Source of the DNA: Zygnema cylindricum
Taxonomy: Eukaryota > Streptophyta > Zygnematophyceae > Zygnematales > Zygnemataceae
Assembly (NCBI GenBank): GCA_037447655.1
Contig: JBBHKE010000225.1
Location: 38,364-102,363, forward strand
Direction: 5' to 3'
Length of the DNA: 64,000 nt
Shown: positions 27,872-39,357 of the stretch, piece by piece
Numbering within the stretch: position 1 is the stretch's first letter
Layout of the letters: every line of letters begins with the position of its first letter
Program-made: the position numbers and the translations under genes
The notes under the pieces: generated by a model
Told to the model about the DNA's origin: nothing
Seen by the model: the letters and a program-made list of their open reading frames with translations, nothing else
Databases searched by the model: none

Positions 27872-29641
27872 TCATAAAAAACTTAGTAACAATTTTAGTT
27901 AATTTGTACTTAAGTGAAGATATTTCTCAACCTCAACCTTTCTTCCTTTCATGTGCAAGTCATGGCAGCAATCTAAACGCCATGTTTCTCTGAGCGACAA
28001 TTATCACAAGTCTTTGTAAAAAAAGGATAATCCTTTAATGTTATTAGCATTAATATTTTTTACAACGTTTAATTTTGTCTTTGTGTGCACAGTCGTCCAC
28101 TTATCTATCCGTCGGTTGTTGTGGATAAAGAGGATTTCTACCTTCTGATTGGCGCTCTTTAGTGAAACAATGGTGCATGGAGAAAAATCATTTTAATGGT
28201 AAAAATTGAATTAAATTAAATTAAATTCGCATTAATGCTAACACAAATACATGATCAACTCAAAAATTAATATCCCAAACTCTTTGGTACTCGAGTGGCT
28301 TATGCCCACATTCCTAAATCAACCACAGTTCCCCTCCCACCCATACTTTCATATCATCCCTATCCCCTCTTACAAGGATCGCCTACAAAACAGCCTCCAC
28401 GCTTCGTGGCACAAGACATTAACAACAGTTTTCTTGTTGGTATCTTTTCTTCGCAATAATTTTCTTTCCATTAGGTCCAAAATCGTACAATTAGTGAAGC
28501 AGAAAAAACAAAAATATTGCAGAAAAAACAAAAATATTGCAGAGAAAACTTTTTCAAAATTCTTGGTTTGTATTACCCATTACTGTATACAGCTCCGATT
28601 TCGATCGAAAAATTACTATACAACCACAAAAAAAAAAAAAAACAAAAAAAAACAAAAAAAAAACAAATGCCTCGCGACTTTCGACCAAACATTTACCAAT
28701 CGATTTTCAATGGAAACGCCACAGGAGACCACAATCGCTATAAATAAGGACAAAACATTACATATGTTATTTTCCGTTCCGATACTCCATACAACATCCG
28801 TAATCTAAAACCACTTCAGAACAAAACTCTTTTTTACGACACTCGACTCCATATCGAACCGTTTCCGGTTTCAACTTTTTATAGCGGTTTGAGCCGCCGC
28901 TATAAGAGCATTTTTGTCGTCTTGGTGGATACTCCAAAACATATAACCGCCCAATCCTTTGACTTGTGCAAATTTTGCTTTCGTCTTAATAGTCGCCACA
29001 TTGTCGTACCCGATCCATTGCGATCCACTATAGGCATAAACCGAGGATGATTTCGAGTCGAGAACGACCTTCGCTCCTTTTTTTCCAAAAACTTTACGAC
29101 CATGTCCCTTCTTCCTTGTCCTGCTCACATGAAAAACATATAAACATAAACATATGTATCAATAAATATAATGAATTGGCAGAGCAAACGAGGGAAAAGG
29201 GGGAGAGGGGGAGGAGGGGAGAGAGGGGAAGCGGGAGGGGGAGAGAAAGAGAGGGGGCAAGGGTGTCAAGGGGAGGGGGAACAAGGGGAGAGGAAGAGCA
29301 GAGAAGAGGGAGAGTCGAGGAAAGGGAGAGGGAGGGAATTAATCGAGTCTTCATCACTCACCTGAGTTATGGGACCCGATTTTCCAATTCCTTTAGCCGA
29401 TGCCCCAACTCCATGTTTACTTGGGTCCGTTAAAGTCCAACTATGTCCATATGCCGCCAAACCAAGTACAATATTTGGGAATTGATCATGACAGTGATTG
29501 TTTTGGTTGCGCACAGTCACTTACGTCATTTTGTCAAAAAACGTACTTTTAAAGTACACATTGGTACAAATAAAGTACCGTTGAGTATAAATTTGACGGT
29601 CAATCGGTTGGACATCTTTGACTTTCATAATATTTGCGTGG

Positions 29642-30264
29642 TTCACACTTGAAAAATGGGAAAACGGTATGGTATAAAAACGGTACTTTTTTTGTCCACC
29701 GTGAACTGGCACGTGACGCTAGCCTACGTCAACTAGCATGTCGTGATACGAGCCACTTGTCCGTACGAAAAGTAAATGCTTTGCGTACATGATATGTACG
29801 AAGCCTTCCAAACCAAAATGTACTGCCACGCAAGCGTTTGTACAGAGCGAAAATAACCGCGAAGGAACTTAGAACATGCCCTTTTTTCTTTTTTTCCATC
29901 GGTGTTTTTTTTTTTTTTTTAACATTACTTGTTCTCATATCTGATTGGTCCTCTAGTTTTTCATAAGTTTGCGACGGAATGAATTCTTGTACGGCTTACG
30001 TCCGTGCGCTTCGTTTTCGAAATTCTTCAAAAACGAAAAAGTGCATTCCGAACATGATGTCCGAAGGCGGGCGGCAGTTGCCGTTTGGTATACGCAGCTG
30101 TCGAGTTTTGACGCATAAAACTGCGTCTTTTGTCCGCCGCTACGCTCCAAAACGGTCAAACCAACTGCCCCAACCGTCACCGCCGCGTTTTTTGTCATTT
30201 TATGAAATTTGGCGTACGGATCCCAAAATTTATGACATCCGTTTTCCCATTTTTCAAGTGTGAA
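29642..30264. mobile_element. DNA transposon with 26-bp perfect terminal inverted repeats
   Basis: Left TTCACACTTGAAAAATGGG.. (26 bases, 29,642-29,667) is exactly the reverse complement of 30,239-30,264. 623 bp, no useful ORF. Related pieces occur at 57,194-57,705 and again from 57,712, sharing the GTGAACTGGCACGTGACG and GGCGTACGGATCCC blocks. Confidence 0.8.
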
Positions 30265-30456
30265 TTGTTTCAGCCGCTTAAGATTTTGCCGCGCTTGCGA
30301 ACGTCGACCGTCATAATATAATTAGCGATTCACACGGCCGGCGAGCGTTTACGGTAACAAAACGGCGGCGACCACATGTAAATAAAATGGTTGCAGTGTC
30401 GTTATGTGAGCTACACGGTGAGAGCACTTAGCCGCAAAATTGAAATTGAATCGTCT

Positions 30457-30837
30457 AAGGCTGCGGCCCCATGTAGTTGTAACTTAGCGTACTTACTTTG
30501 TATTTTAGCGCGGATCCGGCGGACCCGGATTTCAAGTGTCTCTATGTGTTCATTCGAAATTGTAACTTAAGTTTGTGACAATTGTATAAGTTAACAACGC
30601 TCATGACGGCTGTCACTTTGTACAATTTGTGATAACGCACCATATTTGTTTGAAACTTTTTGAAGCGTCGCAAGACACATCGTAATTTTTGAAACGATTT
30701 GCGGATTTGGTATGTCGCGTGTCTTTGCGTGACATCGTAGACGTACAGCCTTGCACCCGTGGCTGTGCAAAATGCCTTTGCGTAAACCTCTCCCGTCCGG
30801 CCGCCATGACTTCGCATATTTCCCCTAAAGTGTACTT
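30457..30837 (-). mobile_element. CCCCATGT-ended family, inverted end fragment
   Basis: Reverse complement of 54,240-54,613 in part: GGCCCCATGTA, AACTTAGCG, GGATCCGGCGGACCCGGATT, GTGTCTCTATGTG. It abuts the next family member head to tail at 30,838. Confidence 0.5.
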
Positions 30838-31603
30838 AAGGGTTTGTCCCCATGTGCATAAGTAAGGGTTTTTTTCTGTCGTTTTCTTGTAAAACTTAGC
30901 GCCGTATTGCCTAAGTTGTAACCGTACGAAGGAATCGCAAATTTGAAGAGTACAATTTGGGTCATCCTCGAATTTAGGATGTATGAAAATTAGTAGTCTT
31001 CTGTTTTTCACGACAAAAAACGTCATCTTCAACCTTACGTTTAAAACACATGCGCGATGTATTTTAAAATTAGGTATTTTCGCTAAACAAATAGGAAAAT
31101 CTATTCACACGTGCCGTAATTTTCGAAAATTTTCATACGATTTTTAAGGACAAAGAAAAGTATATAATTCGCTATGTTTTGTCCGTTTGAGTTCAAATAC
31201 GACAAAGAAAAGTACACAATTTGTTTGGTTTTGTCCATTTTCGTCCTGTACAGGTTTTTTTTTTGCAGGGGTTTTCAAATTCCGATGCCAATTCACGTCG
31301 AGCGGACAGGAGACGCGAAGGCAAAGCGCATCGTCTTCAACGTGCAACGACACAGCCTGGAATGCGGTACGTCTACAATGTCACGGTAAGACATACGACG
31401 TCATAAGCAACACCTAAAAGTAACGTGCGACCACAGATTGTAAAAGTTGACAACCGTCACAGGTATTGTCGACGTTTACGATCGTCACAAGCGTAAGTTA
31501 CGATTTCGTCCTTACATAGGGACACTTAAAAATCGGGTCCTACGGATCTGAGCTAAAATATAAAGTAAGTTTGCTAAGTTACAAGTACATGGGGACATAC
31601 CCT
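30838..31603. mobile_element. CCCCATGT-ended DNA element, 766 bp
   Basis: Left end AAGGGTTTGTCCCCATGTG; the right end reads inward AGGGTATGTCCCCATGTAC. Same subterminal AAGTAAGGGTTTTTT text as at 14,595. No coding capacity. Confidence 0.65.
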
Positions 31604-31965
31604 GAGGGCATTTTCCTATGTAACCGAAACTTTGATCTTGTAACTTTGTTTCTAGCGAAGATTCTTCGTACTATGTGCATTCCGATGTAATTGCAACTAA
31701 CTTGTTACTTAAAAAAGTGACAAGCGTAAATGTGTACGAAACATGTGACACATAGTACACAAAATGTTGCGAAACTTCCACTCAATTTTGATTTCAGACG
31801 TCCACCCGCACGTTGAACAGTTTCTATCACTTCGCAATATCTGCACGACATTGTCGACGTGGAGGTATTGCAAATGTTTAGGGTTTGTGACATTGTGACG
31901 TCACGCGCGTCACGCTCAACAATGACAGCGCCCACGTCACAACTTCTAAAAATTTCCGCCATGAT
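31604..31965 (-). mobile_element. CCCCATGT-ended family, inverted end fragment
   Basis: Reverse complement of 16,226-16,547 in outline (ATGTAACC.AAACT, AGCGAAGATT.TTCGTAC, TGACGTCACGC, CCGCCATG). A third copy lies at 54,702-54,990. Confidence 0.5.
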
Positions 31966-32204
31966 TTCTCGAATAATGTTTTTTGTCTTTTCCTACTCTA
32001 CTTGCCATCAAAATACGCTCAAATAGAGTCAAAAGAAATCATTTTCATAGATCTTTCATTTGATACCATTATAGGCATTATTCGTTGAAAAATTGTGAGA
32101 TAGACGCGGTAGTGGGAGAGGGAGAGAGAGAGGCGCGCCTTCACAAACTTCGCTTTTGCAAAATGGCGTCTGTTGGTCAAGACCCCTCCACTTCCTCTGT
32201 ACGG

Positions 32205-33212
32205 AAAAAGGTGCCGGCGGTTAAAAAATTGTCGCGCTTGCAAACGTCGATCGTCATAAAAAAAAGAAAATTTCACACGCCAGCGCAGGTTTACTGCAGC
32301 CAAACTGCGGCAGCCACATATAAATAAAATGGTTGCGCGCAAGTACACCGTGAATCGCTATTAGCGTAATAAAAAATATAGCGTAATGAAACAATTAGCG
32401 TACTTTACGGTAAATTGTGTTTTTTAGGGTACACCATGATTCTAATTTATCATGTACTCTAATTTGTAAACTGCTTTGTAAAAATTTTCAGCACGTAATA
32501 TGTCCACACTAAAACATATAGATGTACGAAATTGTTTAAATCGTACGCCGTCGCGTTTTTTTTACATCTGCGTATGCCGGAAAATATTTACGCAATTATA
32601 TATTATTATATTTTCTGTACTTTTAAATTTAAAGATGTACGAAATAGTACAAATATGGCAGTCCGTACACCACACTATTTAAAAGGGCACTAAATTACAG
32701 TTATGAAGCGCATTGAGCGGGGTACCTCAAATAACGTGCAAAAACATTTAGCGTACTTTATTCTATTTGAGAATTTGCCCCAAAAAAAGGGGTACCCCAA
32801 TTAGCGTCATGTACGCTAATAGCGATTCACGGTGTAGTTTCCTGCAAAAGTAAAATCAACTCGCGAACTGTTACATTGAACTTGGACACATATTAAGAGA
32901 CGACATACAACATATTTAAACTCGCAGGAATCGAAATAGAACTTCGTACAAAATAAAAATGCGTACCCGACTACCCGCGTATAAGTATCGATGAAACTAA
33001 AATGACACGTCATCACGTCAACGGTGGACGTGACAACGAGTTGATTTCGTCTAACGTGAAGTGATAAACTACCTGCGCGCAACCATTTTATTTTTATGTG
33101 GCTGCCGCAGTTTGGTTAAAGTAAAACTGCACCGGCCGTCTGATTTTTTATTTTTTTTATGACGGTCGACGTTTGCAAGCGCGACATTTTTTTAACCGCC
33201 CGTACAATAATC
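32205..33212. repeat. Long inverted repeat with arms of about 140 bases
   Basis: The arm at 32,205-32,343 (GTCGCGCTTGCAAACGTCG, CTGCGGCAGCCACAT, AAATAAAATGGTTGCGCGC) is the reverse complement of 33,072-33,212. The interval holds a 493-bp MITE and about 235 further bases. A diverged third arm occurs at 30,285-30,395. Confidence 0.75.
32344..32836. mobile_element. TACACCG-family MITE, 493 bp, copy 1
   Basis: Perfect ends: TACACCGTGAATCGCTATTA and its reverse complement, with terminal TA. Nearly identical in sequence and equal in length to 33,299-33,791. Internal palindromic text includes GGGGTACC..., and the element carries a short frame with no recognised product. Confidence 0.88.
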
Positions 33213-33298
33213 CGCCAGTCAAAGCTGTTCTACCGATTGACCGTAAAATTTGAAATATAGGTACGTAGCTTGTACAAAATTGTACAATTTTTGACAAC

Positions 33299-33791
33299 TA
33301 CACCGTGAATCGCTATTAGCGTAATGAAATAGATAGCGTAATGAAACAATTAGCGTACTTTACGGTAAATTGTGTTTTTTCGGGTACACCATGATACTAA
33401 TTTATCATGTACTCTAATTTGTAAACTGATTTGTAAAAATTTTCAGCACATAATATGTCCACACTAAAATATGTATATGTACGAAACTGTTCAAATCGTA
33501 CGCCGTCGCGTTTTTTTGACATCTGCGTATGCCGGAAAATATTTACGCAATTATATATTATTATATTTTCTGTACTTTTAAATTTAAAAAGGTACGGAAT
33601 AGTACAGATCTGGCAGTCCGTACACCACACTATTTAAAAGGGAACTAAATTACAGTTATGAACCGCATTGAGCGGGGTACCTCAAATAACGTGCAAAAAC
33701 ATTTAGCGTACTTTATTCTATTTGAGAATTTGCCCCAAAAAAAGGGGTACCCCAATTAGCGTCATGTACGCTAATAGCGATTCGCGGTGTA
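33299..33791. mobile_element. TACACCG-family MITE, 493 bp, copy 2
   Basis: Left end TACACCGTGAATCGCTAT; right end reads inward TACACCGCGAATCGCTAT. Only scattered substitutions separate it from copy 1, so these two are among the youngest elements of the window. Confidence 0.88.
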
Positions 33792-34837
33792 CTTGCGCGC
33801 AGCAAAAATCGTCTTTGCGATTAGCAATTCCCTATTGTTATGAACTTAAACCTAGCTTTTCTCAAATGTTAACCGCTCGCGTTATAGAAACTGCAAGATT
33901 TTTTCGAATCCACTAAAGCCGTATGAAGTCTGGTTTCTTTTTCCCAAGATCCGTGAAAATCGTACGTCATAACTCCGACCCAATCCAAAGTTTTCGCAAG
34001 AATCGGTACATTGTAATAAATTTGGACATCTGGACCCAAAGCCGCAACGGCAACCGTTAGAAGAAGACCAGTTTTTTGGGATTTTGCTTTCTCGACAGTG
34101 ATTTGGGCGCGGAAATCGGTCAACATTTTTCCAAAATTCGTTTTGTCGACGAAATTGGACGGAAGTTCCCAATCGATGTCCAATCTATCAAAACCGTATT
34201 TTTGGGCGAAAGAAATCGCACTATTCGTGAATTTTAGACGATTAGCGCTTGTTTTTTAGAGATTGGAAAAGGATTTTGTGACCGAAGGCTTTCCTCCTCC
34301 TTCAATCGAAATGAGTTACTTGACTCCTTTAGAATGAATACATTTGTTAAACCGATAATAAAGCCCTTTTTTAGGATGGTTTTTGGGGTCGGGGCGAAGA
34401 TCTACATATGTATCTGTTGGAATCACCTGAAAGTTTGACAGAAAAGAGAAAAACAAGAGAAAATCAGCATATTTAAGAAAAATAATGACCTCGGTTAAAG
34501 GAGGGAGTGAAAGAGCAAGGACATGAGAGAATGATTGCAACGGGAGAGAGCTGATTAGAAAGGTAAGGACTAGGAAAAATGGAGGGAGAGAGGATATGAG
34601 AGAGGGAGAGGTAGGGAGAGTGTCAAGGAGGGAGATGAGGACACGGAGGGAGATGAGGACAGGGAGGGAGATGAGGACAAAGAGAGGGAGAGGAAGAGTG
34701 CTAGAGAGAGGCAATGGGTCAGAGTATGAAAAAAGGCATTACAACGACACGTGGCTAAACATTTCATTATTAAAAGTGTAGTTAACGACATTGTCGTTCC
34801 TCTTGGGAAAGTCAGATATTTTTCTCACACTTGGGAT

Positions 34838-35180
34838 TCACTAGTAAACAAATATAAGAGTGGGTCATTGCAGCAGCAGCAGGTGGTAGAAAATCAATAG
34901 TTACAAAGCAAGATGTATGAATGATTATTGCAATGACTTAGGAGCCTTATTTGGAGAATTAGAGTGCAAAAAACTCATGGTCTATGAGACAAATAGTGAA
35001 TACATTAATGATTAATGATGAAAGTCCCAGAAGATCATGAGAATATAACTAGCATATTAAAAAATATAGGTAATAACATTTTGAATTGGGATGATACAGT
35101 GGGGATGATACTAGTGAAGGAAACTACCATATAACTAAGGAGAGGAAGTCTGAGTGTGCAAGCACTAATTGGAAAAAAAA
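34838..35180 (+). pseudogene. Copia gag fragment in the chitinase pseudogene intron
   Basis: Plus-strand DNA closely matches the gag region of the 44-50 kb Copia element: AACAAATATAAGAGTGG, the CAGCAGCAGCAG run, GATTATTGCAATGACTTAGG, and peptide pieces ILKNIGNNILNWDD, GMILVKE and RGSLSVQAL. Stops throughout. It lies antisense to the chitinase. A shortened counterpart lies in the same intron of the intact copy at 41,140-41,310. Confidence 0.8.
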
Positions 35181-36021
35181 GAAAATGGAGAAGGAGAACG
35201 AGAGAGGAAAGAGGGACGGAAAGAAGGAACAGGGAGAAGTGATAATTTGAAAAAATAAAGAGACAAACATTATGTTTTTACCAAAAAAAATTCTTTCAAT
35301 TGTCAGAATTCTATCATTTATCATTTATTATCTTAAACTGCATGGGAACACATTGTTTAACTTTTTCATATTTTTGTTTGTGTAGATATCAATGTCATAT
35401 GAATATTCCCTCTTTAGAGTTGACGATTAAAATTTGAGTACTCGCTTATTCGAAGTTTTTTATACATATTGTAGTATTTTAGTAATTTATCAAAGGAAGC
35501 CTAACGAGCGAGTTCCCAAGATCAAAACGAAAAAAAGGCGCGAACAAAATTTCAAAAAGGTCAGCGTAATATTAGCTTCAAGCAAAACGCCAAAATTTCC
35601 CAAGTGTACATGTGATGTTTACCGTTATTGTACTTTCCGTATTAAGTCTTAGCGAACATATACGCAAATGAAAAGCATAAAATCACCAACCCTCGTACCA
35701 TAGTTCAAAATGGGACAAGAGGTCACCCGTATGATACGTTTATTACGCACTTAAATATTTCAAACCTTTCCGCACATCCAAAAAAAATGATCCGTACCGG
35801 TACCTGAACGGTTATACCTTCCATGTGACCTGAAAAGAAAATTTTAAGACTGTTTTGTCTGTAGTGTCATGGACAGTACACCCGTGTATTACTACAGTTA
35901 CTGTGCTGAAGTGTTACTGTTAGTGAATCGCTATTAGTGTTGGATATCGACATTTTCTATTTATTATAAATAACTGGCCTAACTTATATCTTGCCACGTG
36001 GCTCGTTATGGGCAGCTCACC

Positions 36022-36600
36022 ACGTTAGGGTGCTTCTCCATGTGCAAAAGTAAAGGTTTTTTTCTGTCGTTATCCTCTCAAACTTAGCGTCGTACCGCGT
36101 AAGTTTCAACAGTACAAAAATATAGAAAAAAAGAGAAGTACATTTTGAGTCATCGTCAATTTAAAATGTACTACATGTTGTCGTCTTGTGTTCTTCGACC
36201 CACGGCCACGCCAAAAAACGTCATCTTCAAACTTTTATTTAAAACACATCGGCGATGTGTTTTAAAACAAAGTATTTTCAAAAAACGTATAAGAAATTAG
36301 GAACATTATTCGCACTTGTAGAAAATTTCCCAAAAATTTCAAGCGACGGTGAAAGGTACACTATTCGTTATGTTTTGTCCGTTTGCGTCCATCAAAGTAC
36401 ACAATTTGTTTTGTTTTGTAGCGTTGCATTCAATACCGATTTTTTCATTTCAGGGTCTGAAAATTACGATGCCATTTCACGAAATCGTGGGAAATCTCTG
36501 AAGGCGCCCCAGCAACTCGCACACGCCGCCTCTCTCATGTAGCCGCAGATTCACTCCAAACTTCACAAACGTCTACAAATGTCACAAATATTTATGCGAC
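36022..36600. mobile_element. CCCCATGT-family head and interior fragment
   Basis: Begins TTAGGGTGCTTCTCCATGTG followed by AAGTAAAGGTTTTTT, AACTTAGCGTCGTACCGC and the AAAACACATCG..GATGTGTTTTAAA interior seen at 31,040 and 52,495. The right terminus was not located. From 35,250 to 36,020 only chitinase intron flank shared with 41,390-42,000 is seen. Confidence 0.5.
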
Positions 36601-37052
36601 GTCACAAACAATTTTGAACCATCCGGTGCCTCATCACAGATTGTAGACGTTGACAACTGTCATGGGCATGGGCATTGTCAGCGTATACAACAGTCACAGG
36701 CTGATGACGAGGACGTACAGCCGACAAAGTCGATGGACTCATATGTGCGGAATTTGCGGCGAAGGCTCGTCTGCTGTTCAAGTCACGAATCGGGGAGTCG
36801 ACCATAAAGACCTGTGGAATACGATGGACCAATGGAGTACTAGGATGAGTGGGTCAGAACAGATACAGGTACGGAGTGAGTACATAACGGGTACAGAACT
36901 GGTACAGTTTTCTGTTACGCTGATTCACATAAAACGTATCGAATATGGCCGTACTTCCATTAAGCGGTCCCAATAAACGTACGGAGACGTTTTCTGGCAG
37001 TGATGCCTTGCAGAATCGTTCATTAGATCGGGTCGGTAAACTTTATTGTAGT

Positions 37053-37478
37053 GTGGTGCATCGGCAAAAGGTTTATCGCGATATATTCGATATTTGATAT
37101 ATCGAACGGTCAAGGCGCCCTGATATATCGCTCCGAGACCAACAAAAGTTATCGCGTTATATTTGGGGGGAGGTGGTGGTCCGTACTGCTACAGCACATA
37201 AATGGTGTACTATAAACCGTACAATAGATTCGCCTCGAGGGGGGGGGGGGGGGGAGGGGGGGGCGGCGGAGGGGGGGGGGGGGGGGGCTATTTGAATTTT
37301 CTTTTGTAAACCAACGTACTAAGATCTCGAGATGGTTACCGACCTCATAACTTATCGCGATTTATCGTAATTCTATCGCGATACTAGCCTTTTAAAACGC
37401 GACGATTTATCGATTATTGGCAAGTAAAAAAAGGGACATTGAATATCGGCAAGAGGCTCTTGATACACAACACTACAA
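37053..37478. mobile_element. DNA element with TAGTGTTGTG-type ends
   Basis: Left TATTGTAGTGTGGTGCATCGG; right reads inward TATTGTAGTGTTGTGTATC. The interior is rich in TATCGCGATA words. About 425 bp, no ORF. Related ends at 16,958, 27,575 and 51,477. Confidence 0.65.
37238..37287 (+). repeat. Poly-G tract with G-quadruplex potential
   Basis: Fifty bases that are almost all G, broken only by single A or C bases and GGCGGCGGA, inside the element at 37,053-37,478. Long enough to hold several stacked G-quartet motifs; such tracts are also prone to sequencing error. Confidence 0.9.
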
Positions 37479-37552
37479 TAGTAAACAATCTCCACCTGCG
37501 TGGCTAATTCTGATTGGCATCACGTATTTAATATTCAGATGTTGAAAATCTA

Positions 37553-37790
37553 GTCGTGATAGTCGTGATTTCTCGAAGTTCTTGGGAATGCGTAGATTTC
37601 ATGTGAAGGTGGGAAAGTTTTGATTGTAATGGAGCGATAATTTTTTTTTGTAGTGTGAAGGAAAGAAGAAAGGTTGATAGGCTAGCAAGACTCTTCTTTG
37701 ATAACTTGTTATTGATCAGGAAAGATGCAACAATAAGCTATTATTTTTCTTTTTCTTTTTCTTTTATTTTCGTTATAGATATGTTTTTTT
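37553..37790 (+). pseudogene. Duplicated 3' flank of the GMD gene
   Basis: About 240 bases parallel 25,661-25,900 downstream of the GMD stop codon: TTTTTGTAGTGTGAAGG, ATAGGCTAGCAAGA, TTGATCAGGAAAGA and AACAATAAGCT. No GMD coding sequence is present. It marks the left edge of the second copy of the tandem duplication. From 37,800 to 38,590 nothing is recognised. Confidence 0.8.
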
Positions 37791-38592
37791 TTGGTGTCAA
37801 TGTTTGTGTGTAATAAAAAAATTATACACCGGCACAACTTGGTTTCATAAGACCGATGATATGTGTGTCGTCTTTTAGTGAAGGGAATTGGCCGAAAGGG
37901 AAAGTGGAAGGGGAAGCTCGGAGGGTGCAATAAGAGCAAGGGTGGATAAAGGTCCACAAAGTGGGTCGCACTAACAAGTGTCGATTGCAGAGGAAAGAGA
38001 AACCAAACCATCATAAACCAAGAAAGAGGAGCTACTGTATTGGCCAAATAATATAAGGAAAGATTTGCGCAATTGAGGATAGGGCATCCATATGCTATGA
38101 AAAAATGTCGTCTCGATCCACCGTATTTAGTACATTTGAAACATGAGTTAAAAAATTATCGATTCGTTGTATCAAAGGCATTTGAAACACCAAACCGACA
38201 GATAGACCTATCCGAATAGAGATATAAGAACGCCTTGAATACGGCGAACCACGACTTTTGAACCCCCTTAAGTGGCCACCCCAAATTGATACGGTGAAAA
38301 ATAATACGCAACACTATATGTTGGGAATCGTGAAGATAAAAAAAATGAATACCGCCACAAAAAAATTCCCTGCGTTTTTTTTTAGATAACAACGCATCAA
38401 AAATGCGCTAAAGTTTCAAAAATGAAGACAAACCGAGAGCACGATTGGCATCGCTCGAAGAAAGAAGTCGAAGACCCCATTTCGAAATTGACACTACAAA
38501 GCTATTAACCGAACCCAAAGCATCTTTACACGCTGAAAATGTTCACGAATTGTTGTAAAAACCTTTATTTTCCTAGTGATGAAGCTCGAGTG

Positions 38593-38792
38593 CGCACCGC
38601 CCATCGTCATTAGTGTTAATGTTTTCTTTGCACTCAAAACATCTTTTCTCTGTGCACACTTGTCGGATTGTCCATGTGAGATTCTTGCCTTCCAATGCCA
38701 GCCATCGGATTGAGAATCCAACAAGTGTGCACAAAGAGAAGATGTTATGGGTGGCAAAAATAGTATCTACACAAATAGCGATGTTCGGTGTA
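38593..38792. mobile_element. TACACCG-related MITE with palindromic core, 200 bp
   Basis: Left end CGCACCGCCCATCGTCATTA, right end reads inward TACACCGAACATCGCTATTT. Core CATCTTTTCTCTGTGCACAC pairs with GTGTGCACAAAGAGAAGATG, a strong hairpin. From 38,793 to 39,357 is the chitinase 3' flank. Confidence 0.65.
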
Positions 38793-39357
38793 CACGTTTA
38801 CTTTGTGTAAGTGCAACGTTTTTGGACACGAACAACAATTTTCTATTTGTCATCCATCCTTCCACAGTTCCTTTTCCAACTATCTTTCTTTGCTCAGGTC
38901 TAAAACCTTAATTTGCAACATTTCGAAACATTAGCACATAAACAAATGAATTTTGCAAAACCCATTATATATTAGTGAAGAAGTGTTTTCGGGACAACAA
39001 TTTTGTAGAATAAACATTTTCAAAATCATTATTTTGTATTACTCATTACTGTATACAACTCGGAATTCCATCAAAGGACTATTATACAACCAAAAATAAA
39101 GAAAGAAAAAAAAAACAATACCGCTCGACTTTCGACCACTATCTACCGATCGATCTTCCGGTGGAAACTCCACAAAAAACCACCGTAACAAAAATTACAG
39201 ACAAAAAAGTACATATCCTCTCCTACGTATTTATCCTACGTACAACTCCCACAATCGGTACAACTTCCACAATCCGTACAAATTCCACAATCTAAAACCT
39301 TTTTAAAACAAAACACTTTTTTAAAAAGCTCAATTCCATAGCGATCCATTTCACGTT

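Larger units (their letters stand above)
29477..33832. mobile_element. Composite insertion of about 4.4 kb inside the chitinase pseudogene
   Basis: Chitinase homology stops at 29,475 and resumes at about 33,839. The inserted block begins GGGAATTG and ends CAATTCCC (short inverted repeat) with similar flanks TATTT and TATTG. It contains no recognisable transposase, but holds at least six smaller elements listed separately, so it is either one large non-autonomous element repeatedly invaded or a series of insertions at one point. Confidence 0.65.
28871..34426 (-). pseudogene. GH18 chitinase pseudogene, truncated and split by an insertion
   Basis: Left copy of the tandem duplication. It has a last-exon match at 28,871-29,120 and exon-3 matches at 29,362-29,475 and 33,839-34,426, the two halves separated by about 4.4 kb of inserted repeats. 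Exons 1 and 2 (signal peptide and CBM18) are absent. Damage: TAA at 34,256-34,258 where the other copy has TCA (Ser), a 14-bp deletion in the last exon that shifts the frame, the Gly of FDGLDIDWE changed to Arg (FDRLDIDWE), and the end of the first half-exon garbled (KKSCSFYNASG). The catalytic Asp-Asp-Glu are still readable, so decay is not ancient. Splice borders (GTGAGT at 29,361; TTTCAG at 34,427) match the intact copy. Confidence 0.9.
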
